DNA of 64,000 nt from Gracilaria gracilis (taxonomy: Eukaryota; Rhodophyta; Florideophyceae; Gracilariales; Gracilariaceae), in the NCBI GenBank assembly GCA_030374805.1, contig JARGSG010000095.1, positions 124,001-188,000 on the forward strand. The letters run 5' to 3'. Shown piece after piece: positions 42,156-53,063 of this stretch (within the stretch, counting starts at the first letter, position 1; each line of letters begins with the position of its first letter). Made by a program: the position numbers and the translations under genes. A model generated the notes under the pieces. It saw only the letters and a program-made list of their open reading frames with translations, was not told the origin of the DNA and did not search any database.

Positions 42156-43454
42156 TTAGGCTTGATTGTCTTTCGCGGGTGTGGAGCCTCTGTGAAAAAA
42201 CGAGTTGTTCGACTTACTTTTCTGCGAACTTTCTTTCTCAAGACGGACCATCTTCTCCAGATAAGTTTGTCCACCGTCGTAGAAACAATCCTTGGAGCCA
42301 CGGTAGTGGGTCTTCGATCCACAGTCGAAGCAGAACCCAATACGTCTTTGAGAAGACTTGAAGGAAGAACCTGTTCCTTGGTCATCCCTCCGGTTCGATG
42401 AATTCGAAGATGAGTATTTTCTCTTCTTTCCTCTTTTAGTGTTAGAGTTGGAAAGCTTATGCTCCGATGAAGGTTTCTCCTTTTTAGGCTGTACTCCATA
42501 CGATAGCAAGGCCTTGTGGATCTTCTGCTGCACTATCGATTCAACATCGGAGCGAGAAACTTCACCAGAGGTCTGCTTCGTGGCAGAAGAAAGGGAGTAA
42601 AGCACGGAAACTGCATCATCTAGATGAAGCACGACACGCGGAGTGGCGGGCTTGGCTATTGCCTTGATGTTCTCAGGTTTGCTATCTTCTTTACGATGAA
42701 GAAGACGCGGAACCTGCAGATCCAGGGTATCAGAAATCTGTTTGATTTCTCGACGATAATCCTGAAAGAGATTCTTCAGAGGCTCATAAGTCTCCAGGAT
42801 TTCTCTGTCATCCAAAGTCCGGACGAGGGAATCGGAAACGTTGATGACCTTCTCGACAACCGAAAACGGTACCATCGATCCATCAATCGCCACTTCAACT
42901 TGAGCAGCTCTAGACTGAGCCTGAGAAAGGAGTTGAAGCACGGCGTTATGCAGCGTGTTTTCAGGTAGGTTGGCGTTGTTAATGAGTGTATTTGCCAAGA
43001 CTTCACCAATGTGAGTCGAAGACTCAAATCCAGCATGCATTAGGTGCTGTGAAGCCAAGCCTCGAAAGCGGTCAACAAAAGCAACCAAGTCCTCACCCTT
43101 ATTACGACGGCAGCTGAAAACTTTGTTGAATGAGGAGATTAGGCGGTTCACAATTGCGATTGGCGGGTCAACCGCAACAAGGTCCACAATTTCTTGCACG
43201 GCCTTAATTTGGTCGTCACGGCGAAAGTCTATACGTCCTTTAGCCTGTACTTCCTCAACAATACTCTTCTGAGCAAGAGAAAGTCCATGTTAGACAAGAA
43301 GACGTCCAAGAATGGCATACATCGTTTTATACTTCTTATCGGGACCTTTTTCTGCGGCAATGCGGATCATGTCTACCCATTCGGATACATCTCGCCGCCA
43401 TTGACTAGCATCTTTTGTAGCATCAAATTGAGGTACATCATGAGCGTTTGACAT
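42156..43454 (-). pseudogene. gag: Gag region of Copia element 2 (fossil)
   Basis: It begins at an ATG at 43454 (MSNAHDVPQFDATKD), 30 bp inside the 5' LTR. It has a helical capsid-like part (FNKVFSCRRNKGEDLVAFVDRF), a Lys/Ser-rich segment and a single zinc knuckle CFDCGSKTHYRGSKDC. There is about one break. It precedes the integrase region directly. Confidence 0.8.
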
Positions 43455-43484
43455 TGTGGGAGCCTGCAATCTTGGGCCTATAAC

Positions 43485-43779
43485 TAGGATAAACTTGTCA
43501 GGAGAATGCGTTTATAGCGCGAGCGTCGTAGCGCAGAGGATTGAAGGAGTTCGCTCCGCACAACAAGAAAAACGGAGACAAGGTAGTGATCCCTCCCGTC
43601 TGCCTCCTTCCCTCCCGTCCATGGAGGGGACAGACGGGCACCGTTTTAACTAAGCAGATTCTGAGTCCCTGTAGCCCAGTGATCTCCGTATGCTGAGCTG
43701 TGCGGCGAGCAGCGCAAGAAGCGAGGCTTACGTGAGGGAACGTGCCGTGGACACGAGCTGGCAAGTACTATCTAGCACA
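43485..43779 (-). repeat. 5' LTR of Copia element 2
   Basis: The 295-bp partner of 36209-36503, ending at the right AATTC copy. Confidence 0.9.
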
Positions 43780-43784
43780 AATTC

Positions 43785-44571
43785 AAAAACCAGACATCTT
43801 GTCGCCTGATTCTCACGGAAATATCGTTACGGACGGGAAGATATTGGGGTAGCGGTGTTCATCGCAGAGGCAGTCGCGAGGTGAGTGGGGGGAGGCGAGC
43901 GGGCCGGCGAAAGGAAAGGGGAGCGAGGACCAGCAGAAGGAAGGAGAGTGTTGTCTCTCCGTGCTGGCTCCCCCGGGACTCGCGCAGGGTCTGCGGAGTC
44001 CCGTGGTTTTATTGTAGTGGAGTTCGGTGCGCCTCTAGCGCGGAGGCGCGCTGGAGCTCATAGTGATAAGGCACCCCAGGAGGGTGCGTGCACGAGCGCG
44101 TAGTGACTGCTGACATTAGGAGGCCCGCCAAAGGCGACTGGGCCTCAAGCACCGTGTACAGCTGTCCACACCCCCCCTGTTGGTCTGGAATAGGTTAGAG
44201 AGCAACAAGGCCAAAAAAAAAATGCGTGTCGATCCACTTCAAAAACTTCTTATGGCAAAAAAGCGGAAACGTAGAAACAGGCTAAACAATCATTCTGGAC
44301 CGTTTCAGGTCCGGAAACCTTTTCTGTAGAGAACATAATTCTCTCATGAACACTGTTTACAGATTTGAAATTGGTTAACTAGATTTCGAGATACGATAAA
44401 ACTACGATATGCTCTGATCGGTCCAATCTGACCCATTTGCGAAGAACGAAGCATGTAGGAGATTATCATTCGGATAATACCGTTCTAAAACGTTCTTCAC
44501 TAAGTACCGCTGTGTCGATTTCCTTCTTGAGCTGAAGCGACCTCAGCCAAGCACGGCACAGAGCACATGAA
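43785..44571. other. Intergenic GC-rich stretch
   Basis: From 43870 to 44110 the DNA is purine- and GC-rich (GGGGAGCGAGG-type runs), followed by AT-richer sequence. No gene is recognised. It could hold the left end of the transposase-like element whose gene ends at 44572, but I see no matching terminal repeats. Confidence 0.35.
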
Positions 44572-44992
44572 CTATAACAAACGAGACAGAGCTGCTTCCG
44601 AGGCGACAGAATCAGCAGTACTACTCCTCTTTAGTAGCTTAAAGCGCTCCCTCGTAGAACTGTTTGACAACCTTTGTACAGAAACAAATCCAAGGTCATT
44701 CGATACAAAGCAAAACACATGATACAGCGTAATCTTAAAGGCAGCAGGGATAGTAAGGTAAGAACTCAAGAACGACTTCCAGTCATACCAATTTACATCA
44801 TTACCACCGATAACTCTGTTGCTTTCTGAACTTTTTTCAATTGTGTGCATCATGTCGCGTAGGACAACAACGTCTCGTTCTTTCAACCTTCTCTTCACAA
44901 GCCCAAACGCTCCGTCACAAACATTCTTTTTGTGTCCTGCCACAAGAAAATGCAGTGCCATTCTATTTTCAAAGCCCATTATCACACGCCAT
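44572..44992 (-). pseudogene. Transposase-like gene (LHADNC/GQNKN family), 3' part
   Basis: This is the C-terminal continuation of the gene at 56581-57987, separated by Ty3 element 2. The frame reads VIMGFENRMALHFLVAGHKK and then NVCDGAFGLVKRRLK. This matches the conserved block (FL-AGH-K-N--CDG-FG--KR) of a widespread eukaryotic transposase-like family that I associate with the DUF7869 domain. With one GCCAT copy removed, the upstream FYPAW runs on as RVIMGF in the same frame. The tail ends at 44572. Confidence 0.75.
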
Positions 44993-45500
44993 TGTAGTAC
45001 AATGAGATTTCAAAGGGTTGGTGCCACGTGGGCCTACTGGTGCGCCTTGCTGGCTGCACTGTACCCAATTGGTATTCTGTATTTTTTAATTTCTAATTTC
45101 TAATTTATAGTTTAGGATAGCTTAGCATTGCTGGCCCATTACAGTAGGTCATGGGTGCAGCCGATGACGTCATGCCCACATGGGAGATCGGCGTCGGTGC
45201 ACCTTGTATATATTATGGTGCACCTCGCCTTCCCCCTCGGGTATTGTAAAGTCAGGCACCACTAGAACAGTAACTATACCATCTTCGTCACTTACTACTC
45301 TATTACTATTCAGGTTTTACTGCGCGTCGACGTCTACTACCGTACACCTACACGGTCTAGACTAGTTGTCCCGCCGTTTGCCCCTGCGGGTTTCAGGTGC
45401 CCTACTACCATATTGGTTGTGTGTTTTTCCCCTTTAGGTTGAGCCCTCGCGCGCTCCCTCTACCAGGCGGACCCCACACCTCATCGGTATTTGTACGACA
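44993..45500 (+). repeat. 5' LTR of Ty3 element 2
   Basis: A 508-bp LTR, TGTAGTAC...GTACGACA, preceded by GCCAT. Confidence 0.93.
45165..45224 (+). promoter_or_regulatory. LTR promoter block: CRE palindrome and TATA
   Basis: TGACGTCA at 45165-45172, then TATATAT at 45207-45213 bracketed by GGTGCACC at 45196-45203 and 45217-45224. It is the same arrangement as in element 1 and in the 3' LTR (56240-56299). Confidence 0.7.
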
Positions 45501-45503
45501 TTT

Positions 45504-45516
45504 TGGTCTCCCGACC
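45504..45516 (+). other. Putative primer binding site of Ty3 element 2
   Basis: TGGTCTCCCGACC lies three bases inside the 5' LTR, identical to element 1. Confidence 0.6.
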
Positions 45517-45638
45517 TAGAAGTTTCTTGGTTTTTGTCGTACCTTTACTGGTGAACAGAAGACTTTCGCACGGGTTCTGGAAGTTCACACACCTATTTGG
45601 TTTCGTAGGAATACTCGCGAAGCAATTGGATACCACTA

Positions 45639-47735
45639 TTGGTCACTATGGAAAGACCTATAAGGATTACTCGTGGCTCTAGCGCGCCACCTAGCCACAA
45701 GGGTTCTGCTGCGGCTTCGGCCTCCAAACCCATTCTGGATAATCCCGAGGAGCTGCTTCGGCAACCTCGGGCCGGAACCTCAAATGATACGGGCTCTCAG
45801 TTTCCGTCGGCTCCTGAACCTACTAAGGAATTGCCGACAATGGTTGATCGAGCGAAAGCTCTTTTTTTCGCTACGGTTAATGAAGCTATGACCTCAATGG
45901 ACATGGACGCCGTCACCCGTTTGGTGGTTGATCGAGCCGTGCATGAGCTCTCTCAACGCATACCTAGATTGGTTGAAACATACCTCTTAACGGGTGCCCG
46001 GGAGCATATCTACCGAGTGGTTCAAGACCTTTGGGTTTCTGAAGGAATGGCGGAAGCCAAAACCCCTGGGGTGAATATGGTTATTCGCATACCACAAAGG
46101 ATCCCTGCCGGTTCTTCAGCACCAATCAAGCCAATTCCGGCCGATAGTGCGTACCTACAAGGTTTAAGGCAAGGTCAAGGGGGCCATATAGAGATGGGCC
46201 CTCGAGACGTGTATTTGCCACCCATTGGAGGTAACGTTCGAAAGGACACCAAGACTGGTGGACCTGAGGACGATTCGTCTGACCCAGAAGAGGGGCGACG
46301 AAGAAGAAAGCGCAAGGTTAAAGAAAGGAGGAGGAAAAAGGGAAAGAATCGCGGCTACGACTCTGACCCCGATTCTTCGAGCTCCGATACCGAGACTGGT
46401 TCCTCGTCGGATGATGACCGTGAAGGTAGACGCAAGAAAAAACCGAACAGGTTGGCAAAGAAGTCGTCAAAAAGAAACCGTAAAGGTAAGAAGAAACAGT
46501 ACGAGTCGTCCGACTCGGATTCCGACACCGATACAACCCTAGAGGTGCGTCAGCCGCTGAACGATCTGTTCACCAAAGCGGTTGATTATAGGTCATATCG
46601 GTTGAGAAACCGATCCTCTGATTACACCGAATAGGTTGCGCAGAAGATCACCAAGCACCATAAAAAGCTCAGCTTCCAGATTGGTGATACTACTTTCACA
46701 GGTGATGATCCCATTGTGGTAATTGAGTTTCTGCAGAAGTTCAAGATTGCATGTGACCAAAATGGTTTTTCCGAAGATGCTGCCATGTGGTTATTCCAGT
46801 TTTACCTTAAAGGTCAAGCTTACCACTTTCTGGTAGGCAGGCTTCGTGGAAATACCCTGGTGGTTGACGAAGAGGGAACAGAGATGTTAGAGACGTACCC
46901 AGAAGTGGTTAATTTTATGTTGGAAACTTACGCTACCGATGAGGTTATCCAAGAAGGTTACGCTGAGGTGGTGGCATACCGCCAGCGCTCTAGCCAGACC
47001 GAAATGGAATTCTCGATGGGACTTTGGACTCTAGCCACCCGATGCGGTAATGTTTTTACCACTAGTAGGTTAAAGTCGCTCTTTGCCAACAATGTCGACA
47101 AAGCGATCCGTTCCCAGGTAAGCAACTACCTGGCGAACAACCGTAAGGTGGACTATAATGGGCTTGCCCGTTATGCCCAGGGACTAGGCGACAATCTCCG
47201 TCACGAAAAGAAGCCGTCGGCGTCCCATACCTCAAAGGATAAACCGAAACGGTCAGTATTGGAGCTAGAAGAAAGCACTACCTTAGAGGGAGATTCGCTC
47301 ATTCGCGTACCGACAGAGATGGCGGTTCATCTCGTGACTGCGCCGCAGGCTCAGTCACGAGCCACCTCTATGGGTAATTGGTCGTCGACAGTACCACCAG
47401 CTTCGGTAAGGTCGCTACCAAGTGCGGCGAGCACTCAACAAACCTCAACGGGTGGTTCGCAAGTATCTTCGTACGCTACGGCACCGACCAATCCGGTTGC
47501 CCGACCTACCTCTTTGGCAATGCGTGATCCACAGACAGTTAGACTGGTCTGCTGGCTCTGTTTATCGCCAGACCATCTGGCGAACAGATGTGACAAAATA
47601 CCCCCAGGGGTGCGGGAACATCTGATCAGTGCCAGGCAGCAAAACCACCGTAACCTATATGGATCTGGAAAGAGGGTACAAGCTCAACCATCACCATCTC
47701 AGGTTCCTCTCATCGAGGAAACACCAATCTTGTAG
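45639..47735 (+). pseudogene. gag: Gag region of Ty3 element 2 (fossil)
   Basis: Closely similar to the gag of element 1: MERPIRITRGSSAPPS near the start, an Asp/Ser-rich and Lys/Arg-rich stretch, the capsid-like helical part, and the zinc knuckle CWLCLSPDHLANRC. There are about two breaks. Confidence 0.88.
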
Positions 47736-47807
47736 AAGGACAGTCCCGCTCAGGAGGAGCAGGAAAACACCGAGCGGCTAGCGTAGGGGCCACCCCATAA
47801 CCGTGAA

Positions 47808-50800
47808 TTGGAAGGCCCGTCGATACCGGAACGAGAAACCTTAATGGTGGAAAAAGAAGAATCAGATGTACCCAATGTGGTGTGTCTGATGAAGTACAAT
47901 AACTATAAAGTTAATGCTTCAGTAAGCTTTCTCAATTACCTACAGGTTCTCGTTGCGTGTGTACTCGATACCGGCGCCGGTCCGAATGTGCTAAACGCTC
48001 GCGTCATACCCGATGCGGACTTGCGGAACATTCGGCCTGCCCCGACTACCAACCCACTGGTGGAAGCTAACGAGCGCCCACTGCACCTTAGAAGAATGTT
48101 GGCAACTGTGGTACAACTTGGAACCTTGAAGGTGAAGCTCAATTTCTTTGTGGTGGATCGTCTGGCGACAGACTGTATCCTAGGGACCAACTTTATTGAC
48201 AAACATGTCAAGGCAATTTTGCCAGGGTTCCGAACGGTCGCTCTCCGTCAAGGTGGTCGGATTGTTATACTGGGTATTACGCAGACCAAAAATGGTTGGC
48301 GTCAAAAGCCGAGGCTCAATATACCCACCGAAACGGTTTCAAACAAGATACGGCTCACCAAATTGGTTTCAATTCCGGCTGTGACCCAAATGGTAGTGAA
48401 TTTCTCATGCGCAATTCCAGGATTGGTAATGCTACAGAACCATCCCAGGTTGGCAGAAAGACATCTCGCCTTGATGGCAAACGGGATTATCGACAACATC
48501 CCTAATCAATCCTCCAAGGTGTACTTGAGTAACTTTAGCAATCACATTGTTAAGTTACCCAAGAATATCACTATTGGAATAGCATTGCCGGCACCACAAG
48601 GGGTTTTCACGGTCTCACCTAATAGGTTGGGCGAGGTCGCCACCTCCAAGAAAGGAGGAGGAACAGCTGCGCCATACCCTGCATATGCGCCCCCGTTATC
48701 GACAAACACCAAAATGGAACAGAAGATCGCCAATACCTTTAAGTTTGGAGATCAGGAAAAGACTACGGAACTAGAACCAGTGCGGAATTTGAGAGAGGAA
48801 GTGCAGATCGGTGCGGAGAACCGGGCTCTCCGAGACCAGATCCTCAGTCTCTTAGAAGAATTTGAACCCATGTGGTCGGGCCGGTTAGGCCAAATTGAGG
48901 CTACAGAGCACCGTATTGATATGGCGCCTGGCTGGAAACCCATTTACCAGCAGCCTTACCGAGCAGGTCCAAAAGGCCGCGAGGTTGAGCTCAATGAGGC
49001 CGAGAGAATGCTCCGTGAAGGTGTCATAGAACCAGCAAATGCGGACTGGGCCAGCCCTGTGGTTCTCGTCACAAAAAAGAATGATACCCGTATGCGGTTC
49101 TGTGTGGACTACAGAAGACTGAATAGTATGACCATCAGGGATTCGTACCCAATACCTAGAATGGAGGAGTGTGTAGATTCGTTGGGCAACGCCAAGATCT
49201 TTACTACGCTCGATGCCAATTGTGGTTATTGGCAGGTACCTATCAGGGAAGAAGAAAAGGACAAAACTACGTTTACTTGCCACGCTGGGTTATTCCGCTT
49301 TACGCGTATGCCTTTTGGGGTACGCAATGCGCCGGCTACCTTTCAGAGGGCGTTATACATAATCATTTCAAAGGTGAAGTGGAGAACCGCTCTGGTGTAC
49401 ATCGATGATGTAATCATATATTCCCGAGCGGTAGAGGAACACTTCCACCATGTTAGGGAAGTTCTAAACCTTTTGACGGAAGCTGGAGTAACACTGAAGC
49501 TCCGCAAGTGCTAATTCTTTACCAAAGAGGTGGAGTACCTTGGTCATATCATCAGCCCTGGAAGGTTAGAAGTGACGGCGCCGAAAATCCGGGCCGTGCA
49601 GGAGGCGATTCCACCCACGTCTCAGACGGTAATCCGATACTTTATAGGTTTGTGCAATATGTACCGCCGGTTTATCAAGGGATTTGCCAAGATAGCGACT
49701 CCCCTTAACAGGAAGCTGCTGGAAGGTCAACCTACAAGGTTTGAATGTCTTGCTAATGAGGAAATAGATGCGTTCAAGGCCCTGAAACATTCGCTCTTGA
49801 CACCTCCCATATTGGCACTAGCCAAAGCTGGTTTACGATACACATTGCATACCGATGCTTCGGACGCCCAAATTGGTTGCTGTCTTATGCAGGAGCAAGA
49901 AAACGGCGACAAACTACCTATAGGGTACTGGAGCTGTGCTTTGCACGCTGCAGAAAAGAACTACACAACAACCGAAAAGGAATGTATGGCAGTGGTCTGG
50001 AGCATGTTGATGCTCCGTCCCTACCTATATGGTGAACGGTTTACGCTTCGAACCGACCATGACGCCCTGCGCTGAATACTCGGTCTCACCGACGCATCGG
50101 GCAGACTTGCCCGACGGCGGTTATGACTTTCAGAGTTCGAGTATGACGTACAGTACCGTCCAGGTATCAAGCACAATGTCGCAGACGCGATTTCTCGCAT
50201 TACCACAGATGGTTTGGACACCGAGCCGGTAGAGGATGATATCCCATGCTTTACCATCTCTACCAACCTTGATGGTGATACGTTAAAAGGTTACTGGTCT
50301 TTACCCGAAGAGGATACGTGGTTTAGTGATGCCTTCGCTCGGGAAATACTCGCCCTCGAGGAAACAGACGTCATGCCGAGAACCCGCGAGGAATTCCTGA
50401 GAAAGCAAGCAAACGATGTTTATTGCCGCTCTCTCATAGACCAAATAGGTATGAGAGACTCGAACTTTGACGTCGACCGAAATGGTTTCCTGCTGAGGCG
50501 AGCTCCTATTGATGGTTCCCTTCAGAAGGTGGTGCCCAAGGTGCTGCGCCCTCGGGTGCTGCACCTGGACCACTACCCAAGGCTATCAGGACACCCTAGA
50601 GGTACAAAAATGTACTACACCTTGAGGCAAGGGTATTACTGGCCCCATATGGCTAATGATATATATATCTTTGTAGGTCAATGCGAATCTTGCGTACGTA
50701 CCCGTGGAGGTCTCCGTAAGCACAGGAAATACTTGAAGTTATTCCCTGCAGCGGGTCCTCTCGGGTTCGTGGCAATAGACCTTCTAGGTCCATTACCAAA

Positions 50801-52061
50801 AACCGCAAAAGCGTATCAGTTCATCGTAATCACCGACAGGTTCTCGAAGCTCACGCGAGCGATACCCTTGAAGGACACGAAATCTACGACCCTCGCAGTG
50901 GCATTCTTGACCAATTGGATCTACCCGTATGGTGCACCGCTTTATCTACTTACCGACAATGGTTCGAACTTAGCTTCGAAGTTCTTTGAAGCTGTTTGTA
51001 ACCTCTTGGGTATTAAGCACTACTTCACCACTGCCTATCATCCCCAAACGAATGGGCAAGTGGAGCGTTTTAACCGAACACTGGTATCTAGGCTGCGACA
51101 TTATACGGAAGAACACCAAACTGGTTGGGACGAGCTCGTGCAGCCCTTAGCATATGCATATAACCTTCAGGTTCATCGAGCGACACAGAGTACGCCGTTC
51201 GACCTGATACTGTCAAGACACCCACGAGGTATTGTTGTTGAAGGAGACCCATTAGAACAAGAAGCCGCCGGGTCGCTCACACCGTCACAGGTCAAACGGA
51301 ATACCCTTTTGAGGTTGAGACGTGCTCTCAAGTATGCTGAAAGCAAGCTCACAGCATCCCAGAAGCGGTACAAGGAAGACTACGACCGAAAGGTAACCCA
51401 AGTGGTAACGGCCACGCCGGGTCAATATGTCTTTATTGACCACCCTCCGAAAAAAGCTAAACCACGACCGGGTGATGAAGCCGATGATGAAGCTATTGAT
51501 AGAGATATCAATTCTGAGTTTCTTCCGAAATCATCGGGACCTTTCAAGGTAGTTCGGTCGACCGACCATACGGTAACGGTGAACCAAGATGGTGTAGAGA
51601 ATACGATCTCTATTGACCAAATCACGGTGGCACCCCAAACGGTTCAAACCAGGAAGGAACGCGGAGAATCCGCGCGAGACCCCGAAGCGGTTGCTCTGAG
51701 AACTCGGCCCAGAGAGGACGAGATACCCATCGAGGTTAATGATGACGCACAGGGTGAGGACCCAGACTATGTACCACCCGCGGGGATTACGGTGGCTTCT
51801 TCAGAGAAAACACCTACCCCTAGTGGTACCGATGCTCATCTAAACCAAAGTGGTGAAACGATACCATCTCAGGTCTCTAATGAGTTCCCAGTGGAACGCC
51901 TTGTAGGTCACCGCCGTACCCCAGATGGTCTGAAGTACACCGTACGTTGGTATGGCTGGATCGCCAATGGTGACACCGCCGAGCCACCCTCAGCCATACC
52001 ATACCACTTTCGGGTGACCTACTGGAACCGCAAGGGAGAGGACATGCCGAATGATGGGTAA
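47808..52061 (+). pseudogene. pol: Pol region of Ty3 element 2 (fossil)
   Basis: It contains the same domain series as element 1: protease VLDTGAG, RT YIDDVIIYS, RNase H DTDASDAQIGC-like (preceded by His here), integrase VAIDLLGPLPK and LLTDNGSN, and the C-terminal chromodomain-like VRWYGW segment. Two or three breaks divide it. Confidence 0.9.
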
Positions 52062-53063
52062 AACTTAGAGGTAACGCAGTCCCCTAAGGAAGGGGGAAAA
52101 TCATTGTAATGAGGAGTACCAAAGTCGGTTCGGACGCTTACCGGGAAGGTACAACCAGAAGGAAGCATTCCGCAAGGGTACGTCCAAGGAGCGGTAGCGC
52201 TAAAGACGGACGCACCATTGTACGCGCGCCGTTGCACACGCGCCATGCACATGCGCGGCATGCGCGCGAACCCACACGCTGGAAACATTCAAAAATTTGT
52301 ATTTTTTATTTGAAGAGGTATACGCGCGCTGCTCGTGGCGCGCCGTGCGGAGTACCCGATTCGGTTTACACTATTGTGTGTAGGGAGCGAGCAATGGCAT
52401 GGTCAAGTAAAAATCAAAGTATTTTGAGCGTGCCGCGCTTCCGAACCGGCCATTCCCAGCCTCTGAAACCGCTTGGTTCTCGAGATACAGACCTAAAGGG
52501 TTTTCTGTGTTTTCACTAACATATGGAGGGGTAATTTTCCGGTCAAATATTTTGATTCGCTTTGCAAGTAACCTCCGGGGTGAAACACCGCGCGTGCGTC
52601 CATGCATGATGAGAAGCCATGCAGAACCATCTAGGTACATTGCTGGCCACTGCGCGCAAGCGCGTGGCACAACATCTGACCTTATGGGAAGGCGAAACCG
52701 CTCGCTGCGCAGTACGAAGGCGCATCGGAGTACCAACGTGGTGAACCATACTACGAGCACCAAAGTGGCTCAGGATGGAGCTAACTTACCTCCTGGAACT
52801 TACCTACAATAAATTAACCTTCACCTATCGTGGTACGCTGGTCTAAAGAGGGGGGAGGAGAGATTCAAAACCTAATTGGAGATGCGCAGAGCTAAGGAAG
52901 GGAGGGAGCTGTTTTCGAGCTTCCTCCCTCGCTACGCACCGCACCTCAATGGCAATTGGAACCTACCATGGAAACGCATAACTTTTAACTTTACTTGAAG
53001 AGTAACACCAATAGAGATGCAGGAGCAACGTGGCTCAAGCACAGACCCAAGTGGATACAACAA
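52062..53063. other. Spacer between pol and antisense region (Ty3 element 2)
   Basis: About 1 kb, largely alignable to 10044-10957 in reverse orientation, with the same GC-rich alternating run (near 52220-52270). No long frame is seen. Confidence 0.6.

Larger units (their letters stand above)
36209..43779 (-). mobile_element. Divergent Ty1/Copia element 2 with antisense region
   Basis: This 7,571-bp element has 295-bp LTRs (36209-36503 and 43485-43779), TGTGCTAGATAG...GTTTATCCTA on the minus strand. It is flanked by AATTC (36204-36208 and 43780-43784). Minus-strand order: 5' LTR, gag with zinc knuckle, integrase, RT-RNase H, then a region on the opposite strand, then 3' LTR. The LTRs differ at about 14 sites by eye (near 5%), so it is older than Copia 1 and Ty3 element 1. 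The integrase and RT are far from Copia 1 and recall the CoDi/GalEa/PyRE branch known from algae and some animals; this placement is an inference. About five or more breaks in total. Confidence 0.88.

Noticed and set aside
43881-44103. Small Arg/Gly-rich proteins
   Set aside because: They arise from purine-rich low-complexity DNA that is open in more than one frame.
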